Source: Trichoplusia ni (lineage: Eukaryota; Arthropoda; Insecta; Lepidoptera; Noctuidae). Taken from it: a stretch of 64,000 nt of DNA. A program made the position numbers and the translations under genes. The notes beneath the pieces are model-generated. The model made no database searches. It was not told the origin of the DNA and saw nothing but the letters and a program-made list of their open reading frames with translations. Location: positions 8,308,001-8,372,000 of the forward strand of contig NC_039483.1 of the NCBI RefSeq assembly GCF_003590095.1, given 5' to 3'. Of the stretch, positions 48,055 to 62,300 are shown piece by piece; position 1 is the stretch's first letter, and every line of letters starts with the position of its first letter.

Positions 48055-48372
48055 TGACAGATGTCGGGAGGGTGGCGCGGTGTCGCGGATAGTCGCGACG
48101 GCGGCGCTTCAGACGTTAAGCAAAATGTATTGTCGAAAATGCACCGGTGTGCATGCATGCAACCTGCTGTCACGTCGCAAGTTCAAGAGCAGGCACGCGC
48201 CTCGGCAGCGAGCAGAAACGCCGCAGCTTTGGCACGGAGCGCACGCCGCCGCCGCTACACGTCACTCGCGGTTCACGGTCGCATCGCGATACGCACGAGT
48301 GTTGGGAAAATAATCAACTAAAAATATCAAAGTGTTTTTTTCACGTGAAGCAACGATGCGGAACTTTTTACG
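48055..48372 (+). promoter_or_regulatory. CpG-rich segment with candidate first exon ending in a splice donor
   Basis: This is the most CpG-rich stretch in the right half of the window (GGTGTCGCGGATAGTCGCG, CGCACGCCGCCGCCGC). It grades into AT-rich sequence, then CACGTGAAGCAACG, then an ATG at 48356 reading M-R-N-F-L-R up to a perfect donor GTAAGT at 48373. That is what the promoter and 5' end of an insect gene with a long first intron look like. Several overlapping open frames here reflect the GC content. No downstream exon was found within the window. The product is unknown, and the exon may be non-coding. Confidence 0.35.
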
Positions 48373-49791
48373 GTAAGTTACCCTGTTTAGCTTATTATAT
48401 TATTATAATTCGCAGTATTTATACCCCTGACCGAGGGTTATTGCCGGTAATCGCACTCAGCCGGCAAAGTTTTAATACGAAGATTCAGCGAGCATTAATT
48501 TTTATGCACCAAGTTTATCGGTAGGAAAGAATAAAATGTTTTAAACCACAGAACTAAGTAAAATTTATTAGTGCCCCATAAATAACAAGTGTAGGTTATA
48601 CGAAAGCTGTTTTTAAAACTAAAAAAATCAATACGTATGACTGGGTTATTACATGTGTTAAATACGAACCTCATGGCCAGCTTTAGCCACCCCATGCAAA
48701 AACAATGGAATGCAAGAGATTTCACACGGAGATAAAAATCCTTGCGAACAGTCTGCAATATACACTCGAGGTAATAAACGATGGATAATATTAACAGAAT
48801 TTTTATACTTGTACTGAGTAGTATAAATTATTAACTGAATGTTTTATGGTCAGTCGTAAACGTTTCAATAGAACTTGAAAATTAAATACTTATCGTGACC
48901 AAGTTAATAGGTTCCTACAACAAAACCTATTGAAAAGAAAATATCAAACCTTTTTGTTGTGGGATTAATATATTCGAAGGCTTAAGGAGTGAGACATTCC
49001 TCTTTTCTTTAATTTATAAAGACACTCATGCCAAGTCAACCAAGTTGATTAAATACTTTTAAGTAAAGTACAACTTTCTTAAATAGGTACTTCAAAAACA
49101 TATCGACTAAGACTTAGTAACAGAAACCCTTTACGCATAGACAAACTCAAACATCCTGTGAGCTTCACCATTATTTGCCTATTTACAGAAAACAATGACC
49201 TCATTCACAAAGGTCAAGTTTTTCACGGCGACCAGTAACCATTTTTTTAGTATGATAACTCTACCTTTACCTAGATTAAAAAAGATTAAAATAAAGTGAT
49301 ACGTAAGATACCTAACAAATACTTAAGTATAGAAAAACATTTGATTTTATTGATTGTTTGTTTTTTTTTTGCTGAATTTCACTTTTCGTAAAATGATTAA
49401 AAAAAATAACTACACATACATAACTTTCAACAGTTGTCATTTATGTTAGAAAATATAATACTGCCATATACAATTTTGCGACATATTAAAATTCTGCCGG
49501 TTTATAAAATGGACCTATTCTAGCGGTTTTTTCTGCATAAAGGTTGTACCTACGTTTTTATATCAAGTTATTTACTTACTACCTAATTTAAAACTTTGAA
49601 CCCTACCAAGAAGCAACATCAAAGTAACAAATATTTAATCGAAACTACCTGAGAAGTAAACATAAATAAATTAATTGATCAATAATGCGTTTATTAACCC
49701 TAATATCGGCTAAGCTACAAGATTATCACTTAAATGTTAATCGATTCCTATATGTATCTAGGCGATCAAGCGACTTGCGGACAAGACCAGG

Positions 49792-49890
49792 GGTCCTACC
49801 ACTGTATCTTAAACTAACACTAATAAAGTTGTGGAAGAGAGACGCCGCTCTACAATTTATAGTACCTTCTCGCTTCGACAGCGTTTTTTA
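49792..49890 (+). repeat. Dispersed repeat copy C
   Basis: GTCCTACCACTGTATC, then GTGGAAGAGAGACGCCGCTC and TAC, then CTTCTCGCTTCGACAGC. Same plan as copies A and B. Confidence 0.5.
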
Positions 49891-52149
49891 AAGATACGAT
49901 GGTAGGTTCCTGACTTCCATTTATCAAAGAGCACTGGCAATAATTACGCGTCCAGTTGATTTACTAACTAGCGCCGTAATATATTCTGGCCCTTAATCAT
50001 CGCGAATAATGAAATATTAATTTTATACTCGGCCCCCTAACGCACTCGAGTACTCGATGCGTCCGAGATGTTATCGAGCCCAGATCCTTCTCACAATACT
50101 AATTTAAAAAGTTGCGCGCGTGCACTGTAATTAGAAAATTATTTCACACGCGTTTTCGATAATTATTACTTTGTAAGCTTTATTGCATGGTCTTCGTTGT
50201 TTTGTATTCGGATGATGGCTTATTTATAGAGGATGTTATAAAAATATGCAACTGAGAAGCCCCTTTTATGGCTCTGGCTATCGTAAGGATTTTAGTACGA
50301 TAACCTGATAAACGCTCATTTGCGGTTGATATTTTAAGTTGATAGCTTCCTTTTTAATTCCGATAGTAATGTCATTTTTTTAAATTCTGTAACACAGAAT
50401 CCAGTCTCCAGTGTTTAATCAAAGTGTTTGCTATCTTCCGGGGTAACAATTATTAGGACATTTTTAACCATTTTTTTCTCTTTCGCTTATGGAGCAATTG
50501 TCCAATTGTACCAGTTCATATACATATAAGAATGCTTTACAAGCAGTAATATACAACAAAAAGAAACAGTTACATCTTGACAAACAACATATCACCTACA
50601 AATTTAATATCAATTCGACAGCCCAAGTTACATCGCAAGACTCTACAATTCTAGGCGACACCCTCGAGACTAATAGGCTAATAATTTTGCACGTGACTGT
50701 ACAAACAAAACAGCAACCCGGTTAGTTATGTGGTCGTGGTTACACTAACTGGTTGTCGCTACACATTACTTACCGCGTTATGTTAAGGGCTTGACTTAAC
50801 GGCTCTACATACTTACATACTGACTTCAGATTGCTCTACATTTTATACATAAGAATTGATTGATTTAGTTTTGTTGGTTTAGAGTTTAATAATATACATA
50901 ATTTAACTTGTGCAAGTTTCCCGATAGTGAGCAATTTCCTATAATGGAAGTGGAAATAACCCAATTTGAACGGCTTGCCATTTTTAGATTAAATTCCAGT
51001 TTAATTTTTAAAGCACATCGAATTATACGGTGTCTATGTAGTAATGAAAAGTTGATCCAAAACTACTAATAAAAACCGTTCAAACTAAGCCTTTTTAGTA
51101 GATTTTATAGTTAATTCAAAGAGTAAGTTAACTTTACCACTTTCTATGCAAACGAGCTTTAGTTGAACTTTTAAGTCTAAATATTGCAAAATCCAGTACG
51201 CACTAAACACTGTTAAACAAAAAAATCATTTATCAAAATTTACGAATTTGCTTTTCATAAGCAGCCATGACCGCTTGAGGCATAGATTGAATTTTCTCGC
51301 ATTCCAATCCTAAAAAACTTTCATAATGTAAGTAAAAAAAGCCAGTATCGTACCGTTACTAAGATATACCAGCAAAAAGGTCCAAAAATTTGTTATACAA
51401 ATATAAAATCTATTGCGACAAAAAAGTATCGTAACAAAAAGTTTTAACTATTTCAATAAGTTTGCTGTTTCAATTTGCGTGAGTGATTTTACATGCTATT
51501 GAATGGTACGGAATAAAGTTCTTTTTGCATGTTACACATGAATAATTGTTATAGTTATGCATGAATAGTCATATAAATTTTGAGGCAATTTTGGCAATTA
51601 TCTTCACATATAAATATTTACATTACGCACAACACATGACGCTGACCTCTTCTCGTAGGCGGTGGTAGTACCTATTCAGGCACTTTCCAGTTGTCTTACT
51701 GAAGCGATTCGGAAAATCCCGAAATGTAATCGGCTAACTCAACTAGCCGACCTCTTTACAAAAGTCATATCGGCTAATCGGTCATCGTCCTATCATTACT
51801 AATTATATCGTTAGCTGTTAGCTGCATAGAAAGTCTAATAATTTTAAAGAATCCTGTCGTTAGATCAAAGTGTTTGTTTTTAAACACAAACGCAATTAAG
51901 CTTAAACGTTGATTACTAAAGTTAATTAGGTAGACGTCAACCGTATGTAAATCCTTCCCATAAACTGTCTTTTGCATAGTTTTTCCTGATATTTAGTACC
52001 AGGAGCTTACATAAACTTTAATGATGTTTATTTGACCTCTAGGTAAGTAATTACATACCAGACTTTGGTAAGTCAGGTTGTTAGAAGATATCCTCTTTAG
52101 AGTTAAAGATATTAAACAATCTTTTTTAAATAAATGCCTCCCCCATTAA

Positions 52150-52318
52150 AAAAAATCTTGTGGCTTGACGGGTGTAACAAACATTCAAGTATCATGCAAA
52201 AAGTCACCTAGACTCGGGTCAAGTATTTGTGGATCGCACAAATGCTAGTTATACGCAGGGATCGAACCAGCGAAACTTTTGCCGTGGTGACCTCAACCAC
52301 TCGGCTATCCGTCAAATA
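52150..52318 (-). repeat. tRNA-derived SINE
   Basis: On the minus strand GGATAGCCGAGTGGTTGAGG (A-box) and CTGGTTCGATCCC (B-box) are 29 bases apart, followed by a tail with AAATACTTGACCCGAGTC. The acceptor stem does not pair, so it is not a functional tRNA. The head resembles Ser/Leu-type tRNAs. Confidence 0.65.
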
Positions 52319-53879
52319 TTCATCACACATACTTGAAATTCTTACCCTTCTAGCTCAGTCGGATCTGCATTAAAGTAGAGGCAGACTGGCAGACAACATT
52401 TCACCGACCCTTAAAAAATAACCAAGAATAAAACTTTTCTAACAAAACATTATGAGGAATGTCGACGGGTTCCGTCTATCTGATTTCAATAAATAACAGA
52501 ACAATGCAAAACACAAAGGGTTTACTAGACTTTTATTCCTCCCGCCATTCCTTCAAAACATTTGTATGGAAATAATGTCTGTAAGTTTTTATTTGTATAA
52601 TAGAGAAAGATTGTTTGCTTTTTACTTTTTTGTAAGCTTATTTGAATTTCGAAGATTATTGTTGCATTTATCTTATATGCAATTGTGTTTGTTCGGCTAT
52701 TTAGTCGGCTCCGTTTCTAAATTATAACAATATTACTTAGGTATTTATTTAATTTTTCATTTCTCCCAATAATGTGTAATTTGACATTATATTTAAACGT
52801 AAGATCAAACATCACCAGTATTATGTCAATACACATTCTATTATGAGAGTGGTCACGAGTCACGATTAAACAAAACATTATACAAACATTGTTTTCTAAA
52901 TTCTGCACGATTTTTATTAAACAAAGGATACCCAATTACCGCCAATTAAGCTGTTATTTAGTCAAAGAATTGATTAAACACTCTCCCGACAATGGTCTTT
53001 AAAACAGCAATTGAGCCAATATTTCTAAACTTTGATGTCGCCGACCGGTTGACATTTGAAGACGAAAATATCGTGTCAACAGATTTTTTTGTTTATTTAA
53101 GTAATGTTTGTGAAGGCCAGTGTTGCGTGTGGCCCGGGATTCCGCGAACCCCGGGATTGGTCGCGTGATACCGGGAACGGGACACGTGTAGACAAGGCGC
53201 GTCATTAATCGCACGCGAAAGTGTTTCCCGCCGATGCGCTACGGAGATAATGATATTGCACCGTCCATTTGGAGTTTGAGCCTTTAATGGCGGAGTTATT
53301 TTGTTAATTGAATTTTCTCACACTGGCACGAGGTATTTCATTATGGTGGGAACTTACTTACCAATATTGACAGGTATATGTTAGGATTAAATGCTTTCGT
53401 TCCGGAATTTGATTACCTTACGTGAATCACGAAGTAGATGAAATGGCTTACAATAAAATGGCGCTCAAGACCATTAAACAGAGGATTAATGCAGTATCCT
53501 GTAGAGGCAAGGCAGAAATGTACTTTAATTATGAATAACATTAGTCAGGTCAAGAATTTTTTTTTTGAAACACCAATTCAAACCAATAATATCGATGTCA
53601 AGTCAAATGGCAATCTGTTATAAAGTCCGCAGGATTTGCACGTCACTTACATGTTTAATATCACGGTATTGAATCCAATTATAGAAGAAACACTTGAGAC
53701 ATGATAGCCTACAGCTTACATGTGCTTTAATATGGGAGTTTTATGTTCATACAAATATTAGTCGTAAAGTTTGTGTTGTAAGTTGGAATGCATAATTTGT
53801 GGAATTATGACAAAGTAGAATCGTTAAGAAATGATATTTTGTTTTCTACAACTGGTATACGTTTTTTGTGCCCCGTTGG

Positions 53880-54130
53880 AAATGTTCATCATATTCGTCT
53901 TGGGCAAGGCGAAGGGGTGCTCGAACTCTTACCGGATCCAAAAGTGAACGCTTTCGCAGACTACCGCCAACCCATTTTTATTTTAAGGCGGGGGAACCTC
54001 GTATACACCCCTCCCTCGGGGGAGGAAATGGATAGTGTCACACTCTTACTGACTAAACCTGAACTGCTGTGCTACGTCATCCGCGTTTTTGTGTCGGTGT
54101 ATGGCAATGCGTTGCAATCCTTCCTGACAA
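53880..54130 (+). repeat. Lepidopteran dispersed repeat (CTCTTACTGACTAAA family)
   Basis: GGGGGAACCTCGTATACACC, CTCGGGGGAGGAAATGG, then GTGTCACACTCTTACTGACT and GAACTGCTGTGCTACG. These are recurring strings of a widespread moth repeat, also present in antisense at 13190. It explains the 119-codon open frame at 53788-54147, which I do not call a gene. Confidence 0.55.
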
Positions 54131-57100
54131 AATTAGTTCTAAAATAGGAACTGCAACGTTGTTATGAGGAGTAAGAGTGTTTTCCCCATCGCTTTTAAGC
54201 ACCGCACGCGTCTTGCCTATGTATACCACAGAAGTATTCCCCAAGACTGCTGTCAGAGGCTAATTATGGTGACTGGAGGAGGGAAAATTGGTTTACCTGG
54301 ATATATGCAAATTGCTGCTTCATCAAAAATCATTTGTGCTAAAACTAAAACTTCTTCGAACTGAAACCTAAAGGTTGTGATTTTCGGTTTTTGTTTGAAT
54401 TTGTGATTATTTTTATGATTTTTGCACTAGTCATATTGTTCCAAGTACAATTCGAGGTTATTTTAAGGAAACTATGAGTAAGTTTAAACAAAGACTTCAG
54501 TCTACCTTATGTCGTTCTTAGAAATGCCTTTTGATATTTTTCTAGCTAACTATTTATGATTCTGTGTAAAAATGTACTAAAAAGATCATCCCACAGAATT
54601 TGAATTGATTATCATATCCTAACACCATTACAGTATAAACATCCATTTCAATATTTCCACTGCGATGAGGAATCATATCCACTGAGTTAATAATAATAAG
54701 TACTAAGTAAAGAGCTAGAATCAGATCACATAAACATCCCGAGGTTCATCTAGCACATAATGAATGAGAGGAAACGGATATAGCTACTCAACGACTACAA
54801 CTTTGATTTATAATAATAATCTGCAACGGAGGACAGATAAATTGTTATGGAAACGGCGAGCAAGATGTTTTTAAAATCACGGATGAAGTAAAAATATTAC
54901 GCTCATAATTTTCAATCGTTGGCAAAGACAGATTTATAATAATAACTTTTTTTAATCATCAATTGGAACCATCCTTTTTTCGTAGAAACTTCATCGACGT
55001 CACTTGACGTGACATTCACCATAGACAAGGAATCGAGGAGTAATAGACAAAGAAGACACTTGAATAGGCATGCAACTGTTTTCTTGGATACCACCTTCTA
55101 GCGTTTACATTTTATTTATAGGTATTTACTTTAGTTATATTTCTGGGAGCAAAATAAGTATAATAGTGTAAACGGAGATACACGTTACATTGAATTTATT
55201 TGTTCAGTAATCGTTGGTGAGACGGTAGTGTTTATGTTTTGTTTGCCAACCTTTTCATATATGGCATTGGTTGCGTTCTAGCTTACTGCCGTAGAGTTTA
55301 GAGTTTAGGACAAACGTGACAGCGCACGACACGGCGTAAATCGACGTGTCTTCCACAACTTCGATAATTGGTCAGAGGAGTAGAAAAACAAGGTTAAAGA
55401 CTAGTCTTTGCTTATGGACTAAGATATGGAGAGGAAATAAATTATTGAATGTTCAACAGTCTTAAATAATTCCGTGTAAATTCATAGAAAGGAATTTGTA
55501 TACACTAACAATGGCTGAATATGAAAGTCAATAAAATATGCAGAAAATTAGAAATACATCGATTACTGTTTGCAAGTATAACTTTCTTCAGATATTCTAA
55601 ATATCAATTAAAACGAGGCTACACATTACACGACATAAATCCCGCGCAAAAACCGCCATACCAGTGTATCATGACCATAGACTATTCAAACAACTTGTAC
55701 GCGGAAACGCAGAAACAAAAAACGCGCGCTTAATCTCTATGCGGCGTAATTATGACAATCTTACTGGCATGTAAATCAATATGGACGCTTTTTACTAGCC
55801 ATCTCGTGTACAGCCGAATACGTTTTCCACGCGATTTTATCATAAACATTGTTTACACAACATCGTTTGGAAGATCTTTAAATAATATGTAAACTAGTGC
55901 ATGTTTCGATGGCTATTAATCAAAATTTTATAACAGTCAGCCATTTTTTTTGCGTGCTTGCATTTTGCATGACACCAACTGTAGTTTACAATTCAAAGGT
56001 TTTCGTGTTTTTTTTTTGTGGAAATGCGTGCTGCGGTTTGTTATTCGGTTCACTTTTAAATAAATTCGAAAGTGATAAGATTTTATTTTATTTTGATTTT
56101 AAGACCAGGAAGATGAAAAAATTCATTGATTTTTTTATGTGTCAAATAAGTCGTCAACAGTTATTTTTCTCATAAATTTCCAGTATGTCCAATCATAGCA
56201 ACAAAATTAGGCACATTCGTTGTCTAATTGACATGAAACATAGTTACAGCGGTTCTAGCCATTGTTACAATTTGAGAAGTTCCCATGGCTGTCCAAAGCA
56301 CTGCACTTACGTTTACAATCTAGTAGCGTTAGTGTCAATTAACTTAATTATCTTCAGGATATATCGCCGGCTTCATTTGTTAGACAAGTTTCAAGCTTAG
56401 TCTTGTCCCACATAGCTTACAACGACAGCTGTAATTTTGTTGTTAGTGTTTTGTTATGGAGAGATGTTCTCCGTTGTGTTAATCTAAAAGTCTCTTTTGA
56501 AAACGTGAGAATCACTATCTGATTGCATTGCATTGCACCTTCTGCACTGTTTGAGCTAGATATTTTTGACTAAGCTCTAAATCTAGGCTCTACATATAGC
56601 TAGTATTCTATTTAATAGACATGGACATAGATATATGACAAAAAAATCTGTTTAGTCCGTCAGAAAGATTTCCGAAAAATATTGGACACGTATTTTTTCT
56701 TTTATTTCTTAAATAAAAAAATAAGGTGATACGGCGATTTAAAACTTTGTGTGACGTCACTTACCAGTACGCTTTTTACTAGCAAGTGATGTTTTAGCCC
56801 CCACTACCACATACCTTATTTAATTTACCTTATTTAATACTATACGATATTAATGTTAATGGATCCCCGAAGCCCCTTCTTCCCACCCACCTGACTACAC
56901 GAGTCCCATTTCACATTCTGTCCCATTCTTGGTTCGCGTTCAACTATTCCGCTAGCGTGCTTCCGATCTTGTCAAATCTGCGCCGGCTGATCATTACAGC
57001 TTCTATCTTGACGTATCGCTTTATCTCAGCCAGCATCCGGACGAATGGCAGCTGATAGTCATTATCTCAAGTTATTAATTATTGACGGGATGCGATTTGG

Positions 57101-57188
57101 ATTAGTCATGGTCTTTAAATCACGAGATCTCAGCTTTATCAGTATTGCAGCCCTACTATTAGGTTTAGAATAAGGAAATTTGAAAACG

Positions 57189-57252
57189 TGGAAGTGAGAC
57201 AAAGCTATGCGCAGTGCAGCAGCCCCTCGCTTCTACAAGTCCAGTAGTGCTA
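57189..57252 (-). repeat. Dispersed repeat copy E (weak)
   Basis: GAAGTGAGACAAAGC, CAGCAGCCCCTCGCTTC and CTACTTCAAAAGC resemble parts of copies A-D. Too diverged to be sure. Confidence 0.25.
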
Positions 57253-59244
57253 CTTCAAAAGCTCGTAGTACAGGCAGTGATAGATTTACGTAAGTCAAGT
57301 TTACGTTCATCGTAAACGGTTTACAAGTAGGTTATCGTGCACTTACTAAACCGTTGAATGTATCTGCATTTAATCGATGTTTTGAAGACCGGATCGTAGT
57401 GATTAACTTGATTAATGCAGCTAATGCGGAAATACGTGATTCGAATTAAGAAAATGTTAATATCCCTTTTGTTGGTACTGTTAAGTTGAGATACGTCGGG
57501 AAATGGACGTGATAACGAGTTAAAGTAATCATTTAGGTAAGTAATTTAAGCCTATAAATAGCCTCCCAAAATAAGAAGTATTTATATTTTATTTGACTTT
57601 GCGTTGAAAAATTCGCTCCAACGTATGAAGTGGCAAGGTTAAGTCACGATAATATAAAGAAATTGATTTTCCATAAAATTTGACGTTTCTTAGTCTGAAA
57701 TGTCGCATGTCTATCTAATTTCAAGTGATATAATTAGTTGCGTGTCTCTAACAATACTTGAATGTAACTTGAAAGTACTTTAAGAATTGAAAAAGACAAA
57801 GGACATGTTTTCAAATATGACATCCACAACTTCCTCACCAGTTTTCTCAGACGAACATTAGTTTGTATAATGTAAAGAACCATTTTAAAACAAGTCTTTA
57901 ATCATAAGGGATAGCTGATCTTAGGCCCACTAATGTGTCTAATTGAATCACTATAGACAGTGATGCATTACATGTCATTAAAGATCGTGAACACATTGAA
58001 TATAGTAGATGGTATCGGAGGTAATCAGGCGCTTGAAATAGCTGGTGGTCATAATATTATCAAACATCCTACAACGTATTAGCTGGTTAGATCTTTTTTC
58101 TTTATAAAGTTATCTCGATATAAGTTACTACGTTACTTAACTCCGATCCGTTTTATTGAAACAGCGACAGCGTGCTATGTTGTGGAGTTTGTTGCGCCGT
58201 TTCTTCTTCACAGCTAGAGCACTTAGGAAGCGTTGAAGGGTGGGCGATACGGGGAGCTGTCTGTATATTTTGACATTCAATAAGTGCTACTTTGTAGCCT
58301 ATTTTGAATAAATGGATTTAGATTTTTTTTAATTGATTTTTTTGATATATCTCAAGGGTCATTCTCTCCTCAAGTATTTAAAATTCTGCTAAAAATGATT
58401 TGTGGGCTACTAGCCATTTCTAATACACAATTATTATTTTTTGTGTCTTGCTCTTCCGTTCTATCGCTCACATACTTTATGAGAAACCTGACAAACACTA
58501 CATACTTGCTTCCTTAACCAAAGTTTACATACATAATATTTTAAAGAGTTATTTTACTAGACTTTCATATTTTGTCTGCGGGTCATCCATGTTAAACGTA
58601 TATGAATATACCCACAGGTACTAAATGCTATTAAACTACGAATAAATAGCTTCATAATGCTCGTTATGTGAGTGGAAATTAATTAAATGCTCTCTAGAGA
58701 GCTATAATTTAAGTTTGGTGGCTTAACGTACGATATTAACGATTGTACTGTTTCAACAGTAATAAAATTCTAGAATATCGATTAATTCTAGGTGCTTTCG
58801 TACGAAGTTAGTGTTAAATGTTGGAACGTTCACCTTCTTGTTTATTATCAAGTAGATTAAGCTACATTCCTGTCTAACTGTCTAGTGTTCAATTACTCGT
58901 GTTGAGAAACACTTCACGGTTTTGCAGCGAAATTTAACTAAGGTTCTATTTATGTTATAGAAAATTAGAAACAATAAGGTGAAGTCTTTGAACCACGTGA
59001 TGTTTCCCGAGAGTTACCCGATATTATTGCTATAATTAATTTTGCTTAAGATATTCTGACATTTATCCAATTATCCAATTTATCAGTGTTTTCCAAACAT
59101 GAAGTAATAATCTTAGATAGATTTTTAAATACAGGACCCCTCAATTTTTTCAATCGAAATAACCAAGAAACCAGATTAGACAAGACTACGCCAAAAACTA
59201 AAATACATTCCATAATTGTATCTCAAACGCAAACACAATTTCTA

Positions 59245-59325
59245 TCTAGGACCACCGCTTACCGTAAAACTTTGTCTGTGTGGAAGAGAGATGAAGCTAC
59301 TCGCCATGTAGAGCGCCATCTCAGT
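59245..59325 (+). repeat. Dispersed repeat copy D
   Basis: CTAGGACCACCGCTTACC, then GTGGAAGAGAGATGAAGC, then GTAGAGCGCCATCTCAG. Same motif order as copies A-C. It explains part of a 110-codon open frame at 59086-59418. Confidence 0.45.
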
Positions 59326-62300
59326 CTCCCAATGACAACAGATCTACATTATTACCTGAAAGTTTTAGTTTCAGTCGCAAGACGTTTTCGAGACAGCCCC
59401 TGTCGGCGCAAGATATAATATTAATTACAATTACTGCGAAGCCTTGATACCAAGTTGACATCGTCTCGAAATATCTTAAGACGAAGACTGAATCTTTAAT
59501 TGGAGGGAAATTCTTGGCTTTGTCTACGGGGGAGTCTAGAAGTTCAATACTGAAGGTTAATTATTGCGATTCGAATAACTTTGTCTTAGAGTAAAAGATA
59601 AGTTTTGTTAATAATAGTTAGTGTGTGGATATTGACCCCTTGCCAATGCTAATGCTAAGCATAAGAAGGCAACTGAAAACTTGACAAATTGTTGGTCCTG
59701 AGTTTTTTTTTACTCGTGCATATAACATAAACATATATTTTCCTTCGTATTATACAATATACCTAGAAGTAGGATTCAAACAGTAGTGGACATACTCGTT
59801 CCGAATTCAAATAATGCAAATGGCGGTAATTAGAAGAATGCCTTGAATATGGAAGTCCGTCGCCATCGCTTTGACGTGGCTCGTTCGTGGCAAACGGTTC
59901 ATTCTACGCCACGATTGAATCTGTTTGACCCATAAACTGAATGACCCATGGAGTGACGGGCGTGGGAGCTAAACTATTGTGACTACTCCATATTTGTGCA
60001 CCAGAAACTGTAACAAAATTGAGATGAAATTTGAAACTGTAACAAGTTGAAAAGGGATTATAAGTTTAGAGTTCTGCTTAGTTATACGCTTTCGAATATT
60101 TGCTATAGAGTTCCATTTACGGACACAGAAGTAGGAAAATGCTGATTGTATATTAGCAAGTTTCAGAAATTGCTGGAAAAGCTCTATCCGGTGTGTTGTC
60201 CATGGCTACGCTAGCTCTCTTTACGTGTTTACAATAACTTGACAAAAAAGACGTGACTAGGGGTTGACTCTTAATACTTATAATTATGTAATTAACCTCC
60301 TTGGGAAATTTAAATTATCGTATTATTGTTTCAGTACACACGACAATAAACTTTAGTATTTAAGTACATCGTAAAGTAATAGGTACAACTACTTCTCACA
60401 TTCTAAACAAACTGGTAGTGTTTTACGTGACACACATAACTTATTTGTAGTAAACACACTGACAAATGAGTAACGGACTTCTAAAATTGGGAGAAAATGA
60501 ATCATAACATGACCCCCGCATGTGTACAGTTTTAGGAAAGTTTGACAACTAGGTTTGTTTTTTTATTTGTTTTTTTTTTGCTGGCCAGTGTTATTTGCCA
60601 ATGTTAATTACTCGACATAGTTAACACAATACTACGCATTCGATTTTCTATATTCGGTTTTTGAAAACTGACATTAAGACCCTTTTTGAAAAAGTTGACT
60701 GGCTTTTCACAGAAAGCTATTTATTTACAGCCAGGGTGGTCAGACTAAGAAAATTTTACGTCTGGGAAACTCAAAATTAGTATTTTTTCTAATATTAAAC
60801 TCATCTAAGAAAGGTATTTGCTAGTAATACTTAATACTATTGCGGTTTATGATTTTTTACAGTAATTTCCCACACAACTGAACAAAGCAATATTTTTTAT
60901 AGTAATATATTGTAACGGGTCTAAACTGTAGAACTAGATATTTACAAGTTTGTAATGGATGTTAGAAATAAGTGCTAGTTGTATGATTCACGGATCATCG
61001 CGTTTCTAATTTATTGCTCCTACTAAAGATCACAGTATTTACTTCTTTGTAACCTCATTCTTATACTAATTAAACATGGCAACGAAGATTCATAGAACTG
61101 TACGTGTATTGTACGTGAGTAGGAACCCACTCAATGTATGCTTTACTATGGCTATTTTCTTCTTAAATTGCCGCAGGAGGAGTATGAAAATTCTCTATGC
61201 CATGTTTAGTACCTTTCATTGTTCTTAAACCACCCGTTGAACATGTGTCTTATGGTTACTTTTGTGCAAAATCAAAATGAGTAACAACATGAGTGACTAT
61301 CGTAAACATTGATGACGTATGTTCACTCATTTGACGCCCGACGCATCCCACATTAATACAAATTCCTGCGAAACGAAGTTCTATTACCGTGCAAATACCG
61401 CGAATCGCCTTCCTCCTTTCAAAACACGTTTTATCCACTTAGCACTTTCCCACCATCTTATTTTCTTGAGAATCGATTTGGATGGCCGCTAAAGATGCGT
61501 ACTGCCGTTGTTTTCTGTAAAGAGGACTCAAGTGTTTGCACGGGTCATCTCAACGACCTGGCCTGGTTATGAAGTGATACTTGATCATCTGTTGTGATAG
61601 AGATGGCGATATCTCCCTGTAGAGCTCCGTCCTTCTCTAACAGTGGAATAATTGTGTTTCTTTTTTGATAGGCCTCCAGATCGTGGTCGTAACAAACAAA
61701 ACGAACTTGTATACCAATTCACACGCCTATTATACATGTTTTTTTAACAATGAGAGATAAAATACAAATGATGTGATTAAAAATAATAACATACTCACTT
61801 CAATAAAAACTAATTTGTTGAATGTTTTAAAATCATTTGTAAATTGGGCTTGTCTGAATATGAACTGTTAATGAGAACTGGTGCAATGAACCGCTAATAT
61901 TAGTAGATAGGCACTCAATTTAGTTTACCTACTTCAAAACAAAACAATTTTATTATGGAAATAGATTTGAAAAAACCTTTCATAAAATTAACAGGGGTAT
62001 CAACAAACTTTACTTTAAAGATCCCAAGTATTAATATTCTTTCGACTAATTCCAGGAATCCGTAGCCGTAATCTCGAATTGAACTCATATCCGCCATAAC
62101 ACATACATGTACAAGATAGAAACTCTTTATACCAGCCTCGGGAATGCGTGTTAACATATAACTCCGACCGGCTTCTCCAACTAAGGGAGCACAGTCACCA
62201 GTCAAGACTACCTACAGTACCTACCTACCTCATAACTTTATTGATCTTATCTCTAACAACAACTTTTTCCCATTTTATTGATAAGGATAGAAATTTAAAT

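Noticed and set aside
48038..48524. Three overlapping open frames of 86-125 codons
   Set aside because: Overlap in all frames of a CpG-rich segment; explained by low stop-codon density. The splice-donor reading is more coherent.
52258..52318. tRNA gene on the minus strand
   Set aside because: A- and B-boxes are present but the acceptor stem does not pair and a SINE tail follows.
53788..54147. 119-codon protein gene
   Set aside because: Most of the frame lies in a common lepidopteran repeat; no domain or gene context.
59086..59418. 110-codon protein gene
   Set aside because: Part of the frame is dispersed repeat copy D and the rest has no recognisable content.
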